Under the pieces are notes generated by a model. It made no database searches. It had not been told where the DNA came from and worked only from the letters and a program-made list of their open reading frames with translations. Shown piece by piece: positions 9,389-18,308 of a stretch of DNA of 64,000 nucleotides (positions within the stretch are counted from its first letter, which is position 1; the number at the start of each line of letters is the position of its first letter). The stretch is from Streptomyces sp. Root431 (GTDB lineage: Bacteria; Actinomycetota; Actinomycetes; Streptomycetales; Streptomycetaceae). The stretch lies in assembly GCF_001426585.1 (NCBI RefSeq), contig NZ_LMEI01000007.1, positions 142,584 to 206,583 of the forward strand. Direction: 5' to 3'. The translations under genes and the position numbers were made by a program.

Positions 9389-10237
9389 GTGGATTACCAC
9401 ATGGGTACGGTCACCCTGGGTGGCTCGCTACCGGATAAATTGGAAGCAATCGCTGACGCCGGCTTCTCGGGTATCGAATTGATGGAATGGGACCTTCAGG
9501 GATCCTCGGTGTCCGTCGCCCGAGCCCTGGCGGAAGACCTCGGCCTGGAAATCATCAACTATCAACCGCTCAGGGACTTCGAAGGCGGCCCCAGGGACCA
9601 GCTGCTGCCCAAGCTGGACCGAATCGAGCGGATCTTCGACTGTATGGAGCAGTTGAGGACGAGCACGCTGATCCTGTGTAGCAACGTCAGCGACGTTTCG
9701 GACCTCGATGACGACGCAGTCGCCGAAGATCTGGCGCTCCTGGGGGAAAGGGCCGCGGCCAGAGGGTTTTCGATCGGCTACGAAGCGCTGTCCTGGGGGC
9801 TGCGGGTCAATACGTTCCGTCAGGCTTGGCGAATGATCGAGCGTTCCGGCGCCGGAAACATAGGCCTGGTGCTGGACAGCTTTCACACCCTGGCGCTGAA
9901 CGACCATTTCGATGACCTGTCCGACGTGCCGCCCGATCGCATCGCGCTGATCCAGGTGTCGGATGCTCCCCGCATGGACATGGATGTGAAGTCCTGGAGC
10001 CGGCATCACCGCTGCCTGCCGGGTGAGGGCGATTTCGATGTAGCCGCGTTTCTGGCGCCTGTGCTGGCCAACGGTTATGACGGCCCGATTTCGCTTGAGA
10101 TATTCAACGACCATTACAAGGCGCGGCCCCCTGCGCCACTGGCGCGACAAGGTATGACCGCCTTGCGCGAAGTCACGTCGGCGGCGATGTTGCCGGCTCC
10201 CCGAGAAGGAAGGCAGCTCCATGAGCACCGAATATGA
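9389..10237 (+). CDS. 3-dehydroshikimate dehydratase-like TIM-barrel enzyme
   Basis: The GTG at 9389 follows a GGGAGG site by 8 bases and gives 282 residues. The fold is an AP-endonuclease/xylose-isomerase-like TIM barrel. The four usual metal ligands are visible as E132 (Y-E-A-L-S-W-G), D163 (L-D-S-F-H-T), Q189 (Q-V-S-D-A-P) and E237 (S-L-E-I-F-N-D). R-H-H-R-C-L-P-G-E-G-D-F lies between them. These motifs match the QuiC-type dehydratase domain that makes protocatechuate from 3-dehydroshikimate, but without the C-terminal HPPD-like domain often fused to it. It would draw carbon from the shikimate pathway as the first step here. It overlaps the next gene by 17 bases. Confidence 0.8.
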   Translation: MDYHMGTVTLGGSLPDKLEAIADAGFSGIELMEWDLQGSSVSVARALAEDLGLEIINYQPLRDFEGGPRDQLLPKLDRIERIFDCMEQLRTSTLILCSNVSDVSDLDDDAVAEDLALLGERAAARGFSIGYEALSWGLRVNTFRQAWRMIERSGAGNIGLVLDSFHTLALNDHFDDLSDVPPDRIALIQVSDAPRMDMDVKSWSRHHRCLPGEGDFDVAAFLAPVLANGYDGPISLEIFNDHYKARPPAPLARQGMTALREVTSAAMLPAPREGRQLHEHRI

Positions 10238-10889
10238 AATATTCGACTTCCCGGACGTCGAACCCGGCCCGGAGAAGCCGCTGGTACTCGGCCCGGCGGG
10301 CGAGGTCTTCAACTTCGTGCAGACCGGCGAGAGCAACGGTGGCAAGTTCCTGTTCTCCAAGCTGACCGTGCCGCCGCACGTCGGCCCGCCGCCGCACATC
10401 CATCACCGTACCGATGAATGGTTCTATGCGCCGAACGGCGGATTCAGCATCTTCATGGGGCCCAACGAATTCCCTGATCTGGACATCACGCCGGGCGATG
10501 GTGCCGAGAAGGAAACGGTCGCCATGCTGCCGATGCGCCCTAAGGAACTGCTCTACGTTCCGCGCAACTACACGCATGGTTTCGTCAATACGACGAATGT
10601 CAACCAGGAGATGTGGTTGGTCTGGTCGCCGGACACGCCGGAGAGTTCCATCCTCCCGTATTTCATGAACGCGGGCAAGGTCGTGACCAGCAAGCAGGAC
10701 ATCACGGAGCCGGAGTTCCTGTCCCGGATTCGTCTCGTTTCCATGGCCCGCGACTACGGCATCAACCAGAGCGCGGACTTCTGGGACTTCGTCAAGGGCG
10801 TCGTGGAAGACAGGCCCGAATGGTTGCCGAGCGACAGTCGCGGGAGGCTGCTGAACCTGTTGCACGATGAGATCGAGGCGCAGGCGTAG
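10221..10889 (+). CDS. Cupin-domain protein with intact metal site
   Basis: The 222-residue protein has cupin motif 1 with H59-x-H61-x4-E66 and motif 2 with P114-x-N116-x2-H119-x3-N123. The three-His/one-Glu metal site is therefore complete, and an enzymatic role such as a dioxygenase or isomerase is plausible. Sequence around the motifs recalls quercetinase-like and polyketide-associated cupins, but the exact reaction cannot be read from it. The C-terminal 70 residues are helical and unassigned. It is translationally coupled to the dehydratase upstream, and the next gene follows 4 bases after its stop. Confidence 0.75.
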   Translation: MSTEYEIFDFPDVEPGPEKPLVLGPAGEVFNFVQTGESNGGKFLFSKLTVPPHVGPPPHIHHRTDEWFYAPNGGFSIFMGPNEFPDLDITPGDGAEKETVAMLPMRPKELLYVPRNYTHGFVNTTNVNQEMWLVWSPDTPESSILPYFMNAGKVVTSKQDITEPEFLSRIRLVSMARDYGINQSADFWDFVKGVVEDRPEWLPSDSRGRLLNLLHDEIEAQA

Positions 10890-10893
10890 TCTC

Positions 10894-12060
10894 ATGGGCA
10901 TCGACAGAAAGACCTCAATTGCCATCGTCGGCGGTGGATTGGGCGGAGCCGCGACGGCCGTGTTGCTTCAGCAGGCCGGCTATTCCGTGGCGGTATTCGA
11001 GCAGGCGCGCACGTTCGAGCCCGCCGGCGCCGGGATCCATCTGTCACCCAACGTGATGCGCATCCTGGGCCATGTGGGGATCGATGACGCACTCGTCAGG
11101 TCCGGATTCCTTCCCGAGTCGTTCACCAGCCGGAACCTGACATCGAATTCCGTCAGGAGTGCACTGGCGCTCGGTGACCAAGCCAAGGAGAGGTACGGAG
11201 CTCCCTATCTCACCGTCGGTCGCGGCGTTCTCCACCGAGAGCTGATCGACGCCCTGCGGCCGGGCAGCGTGCAGTACGACAAGCGGCTGGTCTCGCTCGA
11301 CGACCGCGGCACGGAGGTGCGGATGCGCTTCGCCGACGGAAGCACGGCCGAAGCCTCCTGCGTCATCGGTGCCGACGGTCTGGGCTCTCAGGTCCGTGAA
11401 GTGATGCACGGCGCCGAACGCCCCAGTTTTTCCGGCCAGATCGCGTACCGGGCGACAGTGCCCGCGCACACCCGAGTCCCGGTCGACAGGCGGTGCATCA
11501 CCAAGTGGTGGGCCGACGAGAGTTTTGTCATCGGCTACCCGACCGACTCCCGGAGCGATGACTACTACTTCGTCGCCGGCGCAGCGGCCGACACGTGGAC
11601 GCATCCGCAGTCCTGGGTCGACGGCGACAAGGACGAGATGCTGGACGCTTTCACCGGATCTTGCGATGAAGTCCTCAGCCTGCTCCATGCGGCTCAGTCC
11701 CTGACCAAATGGCCGCTCTTCGAGCGCCCGCCGTTGCAGCAATGGGGACGTGGGCGAATCGCGCTCCTCGGCGACGCCTGTCACCCCATGAGGCCGCACA
11801 TGGCGCAGGGGGCGGCCATGGCCATCGAGGACGGCGTGCTGCTGCTGCGTTGCCTGGAAGCCGAGCACGAGATCGAGGCCGCGTTCTGGCGTTACGCCGA
11901 GAGCCGCAAGCAACGTACCGCTCGGGTCCAGGCCGTCTCCGCCGAGAACTCGTGGCTCAAGGACGCCGAAGACCCGGCCTGGGTTTTCACCTATGACGCG
12001 ATGAACGTTGATCTACATGAATTCAGGAGAGATGCCACGTGTACGACACTGACGTCCTGA
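10894..12060 (+). CDS. FAD-dependent monooxygenase, salicylate-hydroxylase class
   Basis: The 388-residue class A flavoprotein monooxygenase has G-G-G-L-G-G-A-A-T-A at the N-terminus for the FAD ADP part. It also has the V-I-G-A-D-G-L-G-S-Q-V-R motif and the riboflavin-side motif L-L-G-D-A-C-H-P-M-R-P. Relatives hydroxylate aromatic acids, some with loss of the carboxylate (salicylate 1-hydroxylase). Protocatechuate or a derivative is a logical substrate here, which would give a hydroxyquinol or hydroquinone. That substrate is inferred. Its 3' end overlaps the next gene by 22 bases. Confidence 0.82.
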   Translation: MGIDRKTSIAIVGGGLGGAATAVLLQQAGYSVAVFEQARTFEPAGAGIHLSPNVMRILGHVGIDDALVRSGFLPESFTSRNLTSNSVRSALALGDQAKERYGAPYLTVGRGVLHRELIDALRPGSVQYDKRLVSLDDRGTEVRMRFADGSTAEASCVIGADGLGSQVREVMHGAERPSFSGQIAYRATVPAHTRVPVDRRCITKWWADESFVIGYPTDSRSDDYYFVAGAAADTWTHPQSWVDGDKDEMLDAFTGSCDEVLSLLHAAQSLTKWPLFERPPLQQWGRGRIALLGDACHPMRPHMAQGAAMAIEDGVLLLRCLEAEHEIEAAFWRYAESRKQRTARVQAVSAENSWLKDAEDPAWVFTYDAMNVDLHEFRRDATCTTLTS

Positions 12061-13865
12061 TCGTCGGGAGCGGTCCGGCGGGGTCATCCGCAGGATTGAT
12101 GCTGAGCACGTACGGCATCGACAACCTCGTGATCACGAAACATCGCTGGCTGGCCGACACTCCGCGTGCGCACTACAAGAACCAGCGCACCATGGAGGTC
12201 TTCCGAGACCTGAACGTGGCGGACGAGATCCTTGCCAAGGCCTCACCCAAGGAAGTCATGGGCAATGTCGTCTTCTGCACCAGTCTGGTGGGCGAGGAAC
12301 TGGGGCGACTGCCCTACGGCGCCAACAGGGCACAACGGCAGAGCGATTACGCGTCGGCCAGCCCGGCCGAACACTGCGACCTGCCGCAGACCCTGCTGGA
12401 ACCCATCCTGCTGTCCAATGCTGCTGCGCGCGGCAGCCACGTCCGATTCGACACGCAATTCCTGTCTCTCGACCAGGACGAGCACGGTGTCACCGCGCAG
12501 GTACTGGACAGGTTGAAGCGCGAGCGTTACGAGATCCGGGCCAAGTACCTGATCGGGGCGGACGGCGGCAACAGCCTCGTAGCGGAGCAGATCGGCCTGC
12601 CCATGGAAGGCCACATGGGGCTCGCCGGCAGCATCAGCATCATTCTGCAAGCGGATCTCTCCCACCTCGTGGCACACCGTCCCGGCTACCTCTGGTGGAT
12701 CATGCAGCCGGGCGCCAACGTCGGGGGCATCGGCATGGGCCTCCTCCGCATGGTCAGGCCGTGGAACGAGTGGCAGATCGTGTGGGGCTACGACATGAGC
12801 GCAGGAGAGCCCGATGTCTCCGAAATCGATGCGGTCGGCATCGCCCGTCAACTGATCGGCGACGATTCGGTGGACATCACCATACGTTCGGTCTCGACGT
12901 GGACCGTGAACCAGAAGTACGCCACCAAGTACTCCCGAGGGCGGGTGTTCTGTATGGGCGATGCGGTGCATCGCCATCCACCGTCGAACGGCTTGGGATC
13001 GAACACGTCGATTCAGGACGCCTATAATCTGGCGTGGAAAATGGCGATGGTCTTGAAGGGGCAGGCGTCGGACCGACTCCTGGATACCTACGACCAAGAA
13101 CGCGCGCCCATAGGCAAGCAGATAGTCGAACGCGCGAACAAGAGCATCGAGCAGTTCGGAGGCATCTTTTCCGCGCTCGGGTTGGACGCGAACCTGGATG
13201 CGCAGCAGATGCGTATCAACATGTCCGTCCTGAAGGAGGCTTCCGCGGCGGGCGCCGAAAAGCGGAAGATGTTGCGCGAGGCCATCGAGCTCAAATCGTA
13301 TGAGTTCGCGACGCAAGGCGTCGAACTCAATCAACGCTATGCGTCACATGCCGTCTGCCCGGACGGTACCGAAGAGCCCGCGTGGCAGCGCGACCCCGAG
13401 CTGTACTACCAGGCGTCCAGCCGGCCCGGCGCCCGCCTGCCCCATGCGTGGCTCGACCGGCAGGGCACGCAGGTCTCGAGCCTGGACGTGGTGGGCAAGG
13501 GGAAGTTCACCTTGCTGACGGGGCTGAACGGGCACATCTGGCTCCAGGCCGCCGAGCGTCTCTCGGAAGAGCTGAAAATCGAGATCGCTGCGCATGTCAT
13601 CGGCCCCGGACACGCCCTTCAGGATCTCTACGGCGATTGGGCCGACGTTACGGAAATGCCGGAAGACGGCTGTCTGCTGGTGCGTCCGGACGCGTTTGTC
13701 GCCTGGCGCAAGGCGGACTCCTCTGCGGCCGTGGACTCGCTGCGCGCAGCCCTGCGCGAGATTCTCGGGCGCGGTTCGGACGGGCGGTGCGATCGGGATG
13801 GGCTGATGCGCTCCGGAAGCGAGCGGGCCTCGGCGGCCCGTCCAGACATGGCGATGAACAAGTAG
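12039..13865 (+). CDS. FAD-dependent monooxygenase, phenol-hydroxylase/TfdB class
   Basis: The 608-residue enzyme starts at a GTG preceded by AGGAGAG. It has the V-G-S-G-P-A-G-S-S-A FAD fingerprint, Y-L-I-G-A-D-G-G-N-S and C-M-G-D-A-V-H-R-H-P-P. The N-Q-R-T-M-E-V-F-R-D-L segment is typical of the PheA/TfdB/MhpA group. A C-terminal thioredoxin-like domain (about residues 450-585) is also usual for this group. These enzymes add an ortho hydroxyl to phenols. Together with the preceding monooxygenase it implies two ring oxidations in the pathway. Confidence 0.85.
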   Translation: MYDTDVLIVGSGPAGSSAGLMLSTYGIDNLVITKHRWLADTPRAHYKNQRTMEVFRDLNVADEILAKASPKEVMGNVVFCTSLVGEELGRLPYGANRAQRQSDYASASPAEHCDLPQTLLEPILLSNAAARGSHVRFDTQFLSLDQDEHGVTAQVLDRLKRERYEIRAKYLIGADGGNSLVAEQIGLPMEGHMGLAGSISIILQADLSHLVAHRPGYLWWIMQPGANVGGIGMGLLRMVRPWNEWQIVWGYDMSAGEPDVSEIDAVGIARQLIGDDSVDITIRSVSTWTVNQKYATKYSRGRVFCMGDAVHRHPPSNGLGSNTSIQDAYNLAWKMAMVLKGQASDRLLDTYDQERAPIGKQIVERANKSIEQFGGIFSALGLDANLDAQQMRINMSVLKEASAAGAEKRKMLREAIELKSYEFATQGVELNQRYASHAVCPDGTEEPAWQRDPELYYQASSRPGARLPHAWLDRQGTQVSSLDVVGKGKFTLLTGLNGHIWLQAAERLSEELKIEIAAHVIGPGHALQDLYGDWADVTEMPEDGCLLVRPDAFVAWRKADSSAAVDSLRAALREILGRGSDGRCDRDGLMRSGSERASAARPDMAMNK

Positions 13866-13876
13866 GAGAGGTGCGT

Positions 13877-14944
13877 ATGACCATCCAGACGTCTTTTCAG
13901 ACGGGGCCCGTTGCGCACGAAGGTCCTGAGGTCCGGGCATCTGCCGCCGGCGACATCCGCAGGATGCAGGAGCTGATTCGCGGGATGGCGGTCACCCAGA
14001 TGATCGCCGCGGCCTGCGAAGTCGGGCTCCCCGATGCGGTCGACGACGACGGGACCTCGCTGACCTCTCTGTCCGGACGCCTCAAGGTGCACGCGGGCGT
14101 CCTGACGCGGCTCGCCCGAGCACTGTCGTCCTTCGGCATATTCGATGTCGATGCGGACGGTGGAATTCGCCACAATGAGGCCTCGCGCCTGTTGAGGACC
14201 ACCACGGCCGGCCCCTCGCTCCACTGGGCCGCGCGATTCTGGGGCATGCCGGGCATCTGGCGGTCCTGGGGAGCGCTGAGCCATTGCGCCGGTACCGGCG
14301 AGGAAGCGTTCTCGCACGTCAACGGTCAGGACTTCTTCTCCTACATGAACGGAAGCCCTGAAGAGGAAGCGCTCTATCAGCGCTATATGGCGAGCGGATA
14401 TCCGGGGCGCTATGCCGCGATCGCCGACGTGCTCACGGTGGCCCCTGGCGAACGAGTGATCGACGTCGGCGGGGGAACCGGAAGCCTGGCGCGGACGATC
14501 CTCGAACGAAATCCGGACGCGCACGCCGTCGTGTACGACCAGGCCAGCGTGATTTCGGCCCTGACCGGGGCGCCGGGGGACGACCGACTGAGCACGCGTG
14601 CGGGTAGTTTCTTCGACGCGGTACCCACCGGCGGAGACATCTACATCCTGTCGTGGATTCTTCACGACTGGCCGGACGAGAAGGCGGAGTCCATTCTTCG
14701 CAACTGCCGCAAGGCGATGGGCGCCGGCGCCCGAATCGTTGTCGTGGATCGCGTTCTGCAGGAGTCTCCGAAGGATTGCGATCCGCTTGATCTGGTGCTG
14801 GATCTGCAGATGCTGGTCTTGCACGGCGGGCGTGAGCGCACACTGGACGACTTCACGCGACTCCTGAATGCGGCAGGCTTTTCCGCTCCTCGGATCCTGT
14901 CCGCGCGTCCGGAATTCTCGGTCATCCAAGCACGTGCCGTCTGA
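13877..14944 (+). CDS. SAM-dependent O-methyltransferase
   Basis: The ATG at 13877 gives 355 residues; an in-frame GTG at 13871 is the alternative. The N-terminus is a winged-helix dimerisation domain (about 20-105). The catalytic domain has the SAM glycine motif V-I-D-V-G-G-G-T-G-S-L, and I-L-S-W-I-L-H-D-W-P-D-E-K-A contains the catalytic-base His. This is the Methyltransf_2 family, which methylates hydroxyls on aromatic natural products. It follows the second monooxygenase by 11 bases and is probably co-translated. It would cap one of the new phenols as a methoxy group. Confidence 0.9.
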   Translation: MTIQTSFQTGPVAHEGPEVRASAAGDIRRMQELIRGMAVTQMIAAACEVGLPDAVDDDGTSLTSLSGRLKVHAGVLTRLARALSSFGIFDVDADGGIRHNEASRLLRTTTAGPSLHWAARFWGMPGIWRSWGALSHCAGTGEEAFSHVNGQDFFSYMNGSPEEEALYQRYMASGYPGRYAAIADVLTVAPGERVIDVGGGTGSLARTILERNPDAHAVVYDQASVISALTGAPGDDRLSTRAGSFFDAVPTGGDIYILSWILHDWPDEKAESILRNCRKAMGAGARIVVVDRVLQESPKDCDPLDLVLDLQMLVLHGGRERTLDDFTRLLNAAGFSAPRILSARPEFSVIQARAV

Positions 14945-14974
14945 ACGTCGAATCCCTATCCTGTCGAGAGAGCA

Positions 14975-16189
14975 ATGACCACTGAGAGTGCAACAAGCCG
15001 GACGGCGCAGCTCGGCATGTCACGCGGCCTGACCTTCCTGATGGCTCTGGCCTGCGGCGCGGTCGCAGCCAACATCTATTACGCGCAGCCCTTGGTGGCG
15101 TTGATCGGCCCCGATGTGGGCTTGAGCGCGAACGCCTCCAGTCTTGTGGTGACCCTGACCCAGATCGGCTATGGCGTCGGCCTCGTCGTGCTGGTTCCGC
15201 TGGGCGACATCTTCGAGAACCGTCGTCTCATCATGGTCACCTTGGCGGCATGCATGGCGGCGTTGCTGAGCGCGTCGGTCGCATCGAACGCCGGCCTGTT
15301 TCTTGCCACTTCGCTGGTCATCGGCCTGAGTTCGGTCGTGGTGCAGATGCTGGTGCCCTTCGCGGCTCACCTTGCCCCGGAGGAAAGCCGTGGACAGGTC
15401 GTCGGCAACGTCATGAGCGGCTTGCTGATGGGAATCCTGCTTGCGCGTCCTGTGGCCAGCATGACGACGGATCTGCTCGGCTGGCGTGCGATATTCGCCA
15501 TCTCCGCCGGCCTGATGCTGGTGCTTGCCGTCACCCTGCGTTCGGTCCTTCCGGAGAGGAAGCCGAGCACCTCCGTCCCCTACCTGGCGTTGTTGGGTTC
15601 GATGGGGCAATTGCTCGTCCGCACGCCGATCCTGCGGCGACGGGCGTTCTACCACGCCATGTTGTTCGGGGCGTTCAGTCTGTTCTGGACTGCCGTGCCA
15701 CTGATTCTGGCGAGCCCGGCGTGCGGTCTGAGCCAAGGCGGAATCGCCCTGTTCTCCCTGGCGGCGGTGCTCGGGGCCTTTGTCGCGCCGGTTGCGGGCC
15801 GTATTGCCGACCGTGGTCTGACGAAACCCGCGACAGGCTTCGCGATCCTGACTGTCGTGGCCTGTTTTCTTCTGGTGTTTGCCAGTGGTGGACACGTCGT
15901 CGCGGCGCTGTTCGTCGCGGCGCTCCTGCTTGACGTGGGGATTTCGTGCAACCTGGTGCTGGGGCAGCGCGCGATCTTCTCCCTGGGGGCGGAGATACGC
16001 AGTCGACTCAACGGCCTCTACATGGCGATTTTCTTCGCCGGAGGCGCGGTCGGGTCCGCCGTGGCCAGTTCGGTGTACGCGTCGTACGGGTGGGCGGGTA
16101 TCGCCTGGTGCGGTATTGCCTTCCCGTTGCTGGCGGGCCTCTACTATCTGACGGAGCTGATGCCGCGGCGTCCCGCGCCGGCTGCCTGA
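14975..16189 (+). CDS. MFS drug/product exporter
   Basis: The 404-residue protein has twelve hydrophobic segments. The major-facilitator loop motif lies after segment 2 (V-P-L-G-D-I-F-E-N-R-R-L) and a related one after segment 8 (V-A-G-R-I-A-D-R-G-L-T-K). The N-terminal A-A-N-I-Y-Y-A-Q-P-L is typical of the YgaY/YdhP-like DHA1 group. It is likely a proton antiporter that exports the cluster product across the cytoplasmic membrane. It is the last gene of the tight operon; a 388-base gap follows. Confidence 0.88.
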   Translation: MTTESATSRTAQLGMSRGLTFLMALACGAVAANIYYAQPLVALIGPDVGLSANASSLVVTLTQIGYGVGLVVLVPLGDIFENRRLIMVTLAACMAALLSASVASNAGLFLATSLVIGLSSVVVQMLVPFAAHLAPEESRGQVVGNVMSGLLMGILLARPVASMTTDLLGWRAIFAISAGLMLVLAVTLRSVLPERKPSTSVPYLALLGSMGQLLVRTPILRRRAFYHAMLFGAFSLFWTAVPLILASPACGLSQGGIALFSLAAVLGAFVAPVAGRIADRGLTKPATGFAILTVVACFLLVFASGGHVVAALFVAALLLDVGISCNLVLGQRAIFSLGAEIRSRLNGLYMAIFFAGGAVGSAVASSVYASYGWAGIAWCGIAFPLLAGLYYLTELMPRRPAPAA

Positions 16190-16577
16190 TCCGGAGGCTT
16201 CCGCCACACGGTCACCGCGGCCGGCGAACCCTGCCGACGGTGACTCAGAGCCCGGGGGACTGGCATCCCCACGCAGCGGGAATATAGGCTGAGGCCTCGC
16301 ATTCTCATGGTTTACCGCGAGAACTTGCTTGAGCCGTCACGAACGGATTCGCTCTGCTCCGACGGGAGTTCTGGTCCCTCGGAGTCGCCGAGCGCGTAGT
16401 CGTCACCCGACACCGCTCTTTGCGCGCCATCTTGTAGTACTTCCGGACTTACCGTCCGACTGCTGAATTCTGCGCGCTGCCCTTCGAATCAGTCTTGCGA
16501 ACGGGCGTTCTCCTCTCATCCGACTCGGGTCAGCAGGCACGCCCCAGCATTCGAGCCAAGCCAACAGGAACGAGCAG
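16190..16577. other. Leader region upstream of the island AHAS genes
   Basis: This 388-base stretch has no supported gene and is markedly less GC-rich than the flanks. It presumably carries the promoter of the AHAS pair. Two small hairpins can be drawn: CTCGG-AGTCG-CCGAG near 16379 and CGGAC-TTACC-GTCCG near 16453. Neither is a strong terminator. Biosynthetic ilvB genes of actinobacteria often have an attenuator with a leader peptide; I could not find a convincing one here. The GGAACGAG at about 16567 is the ribosome site of ilvB. Confidence 0.4.
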
Positions 16578-18308
16578 ATGACCGAACAGATGACAGGTGC
16601 TCAAGCTCTGGTCAGGGCTTTGGAGCACGTCGGAGTCGACACCGTGTTCGGATATCCGGGCGGTCATATCCTCCCCGCCTACGATCCGCTCTACGACTCG
16701 ACCAAGGTCCGCCACGTGCTGGTTCGGCACGAGCAGGGCGCCGGACACGCTGCGGAGGGGTATGCCCAGGCCACCGGCAAGGTCGGCGTCTGCATGGCCA
16801 CATCCGGCCCGGGCGCCACCAATCTGGTCACTCCGATCGCCGACGCGTACATGGACTCCGTCCCGATGGTCGCCATCACCGGTCAGGTGCCGAGCGGCAT
16901 GATCGGCACGGACGCCTTCCAGGAAGCCGACATCTGCGGCATCACCCTTCCGATCACCAAGCACAACTTCCTGGTGACGGACCCGGACGACATCGCGCGC
17001 ACCATCGCGGAAGCCTTCCACATCGCCTCCAGCGGCCGTCCCGGGCCGGTACTGGTCGACATCACCAAGGACGCGTTGCAGGCGAGCACCGAATTCCACT
17101 GGGAGCCGACGACCCACCTGCCGGGCTACCGGCCGGTCACCCGGCCGCACGCCAAGCAGATCCAGGAGGCGGCCAAGCTGATCTCCGAGGCCGAGTGCCC
17201 GGTGCTGTACGTCGGCGGCGGCGTGCACAAGGCCGGCGCCTCGGCGGAACTGCTCCGTCTGGCAGAGCTGACCGGCATTCCGGTCGTCACCACGCTGATG
17301 GCCAGGGGCACCTTCCCCGACAGTCACCCGCTCCACATGGGGATGCCCGGCATGCACGGCAGCGTCTCGGCGGTGGGCGCTCTGCAGAAGTCGGACCTGC
17401 TCATCGCCCTGGGCGTGCGGTTCGACGACCGGGTCACCGGGGAGCTGTCGTCGTTCGCACCGCGGGCCAAGGTCATCCACGCGGACATCGACCCGGCGGA
17501 GATCTCCAAGAACCGGGCGGCGGACGTACCGATCGTGGGTGACTGCAAGGAGGTCATCGGCGCCCTCGTCCACGCGATCGATCGCCCTGGTGACTACGCC
17601 AAGTGGCGTGCGCTGCTCGACGGGCTGAAGGAGACCTACCCGCTGGGGTACGAGGACTTCGGGGACGGCTCGCTGGCTCCGCAGTACGTCCTGGAAAGGC
17701 TCAGCTCCATCGTCGGGCCGGACGCCCTCTACGTGGCCGGCGTCGGCCAGCACCAGATGTGGGCGTCCCATTTCATCGGCTTCGAGAAGGCCGGCGCCTT
17801 CATCACCTCCGGCGGCCTGGGCACGATGGGTTTCGCCGTGCCCGCCGCGATGGGCGCCAAGATGGGGCGGCCGGACTCGGTGGTTTGGGCGATCGACGGA
17901 GACGGCTGTTTCCAGATGACCAATCAGGAGCTCGCCACCTGCCGGCTGGAAGGTGTCCCGATCAAGGTCGCGGTCATCAACAACGGCAACCTCGGCATGA
18001 TCCGCCAGTGGCAGTCGCTCTTCTACGGCCGGCGGTACTCCAACTCCGATCTGCAGACGGCCCAGCGCGTCCCCGACTTCGTGAAGCTGGCGGAGGCCTA
18101 CGGCTGCGTCAGTCTGCGGTGCACACGGCCCGAGGACGTGGACGCCACGATCGCCAAGGCAATGGAGATCAACGACGTGCCGGTGGTCGTCGACTTCGTG
18201 GTCCACGAGGACGCCATGGTCTGGCCCATGGTCCCCGCCGGGACCAGCAACGACGACATCAAGATCGCCCGAGACATGACTCCGAGGTGGGAGAGCGACG
18301 ACTCATGA
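16578..18308 (+). CDS. ilvB: Acetohydroxyacid synthase large subunit, cluster-borne copy with His30
   Basis: The 576-residue ThDP enzyme joins two pyruvates, or pyruvate and 2-ketobutyrate, in the first common step of branched-chain amino acid synthesis. Catalytic Glu is E52 in R-H-E-Q-G-A-G-H. The ThDP motif runs from G-D-G-C-F to V-I-N-N-G-N-L-G, and the central FAD domain has [10 protein letters not shown]. The AHAS-specific [10 protein letters not shown] keeps the Trp of the herbicide site. Unusually, the P-G-G-A motif reads P-G-G-H at residue 30, the position of Arabidopsis Ala122 and E. coli AHAS II Ala26, where changes give herbicide resistance. No ilvC follows. I infer a self-resistant target copy. 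Confidence 0.93.
   Translation: MTEQMTGAQALVRALEHVGVDTVFGYPGGHILPAYDPLYDSTKVRHVLVRHEQGAGHAAEGYAQATGKVGVCMATSGPGATNLVTPIADAYMDSVPMVAITGQVPSGMIGTDAFQEADICGITLPITKHNFLVTDPDDIARTIAEAFHIASSGRPGPVLVDITKDALQASTEFHWEPTTHLPGYRPVTRPHAKQIQEAAKLISEAECPVLYVGGGVHKAGASAELLRLAELTGIPVVTTLMARGTFPDSHPLHMGMPGMHGSVSAVGALQKSDLLIALGVRFDDRVTGELSSFAPRAKVIHADIDPAEISKNRAADVPIVGDCKEVIGALVHAIDRPGDYAKWRALLDGLKETYPLGYEDFGDGSLAPQYVLERLSSIVGPDALYVAGVGQHQMWASHFIGFEKAGAFITSGGLGTMGFAVPAAMGAKMGRPDSVVWAIDGDGCFQMTNQELATCRLEGVPIKVAVINNGNLGMIRQWQSLFYGRRYSNSDLQTAQRVPDFVKLAEAYGCVSLRCTRPEDVDATIAKAMEINDVPVVVDFVVHEDAMVWPMVPAGTSNDDIKIARDMTPRWESDDS

Noticed and set aside
16289..16360. A leader peptide for ilvB attenuation (a frame reading L-R-P-R-I-L-M-V-Y from a CTG)
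   Set aside because: It recalls the start of the known actinobacterial ilvB leader, but there is no standard start codon or ribosome site, too few branched-chain codons follow and no terminator hairpin lies before ilvB. It may be a relic.
16578..18308. The AHAS-like enzyme as a biosynthetic ThDP carboligase for the product
   Set aside because: All AHAS-specific motifs are intact and a matching ACT regulatory subunit is coupled to it, which a pathway-specific carboligase would not need. The idea is kept only as a weaker alternative.
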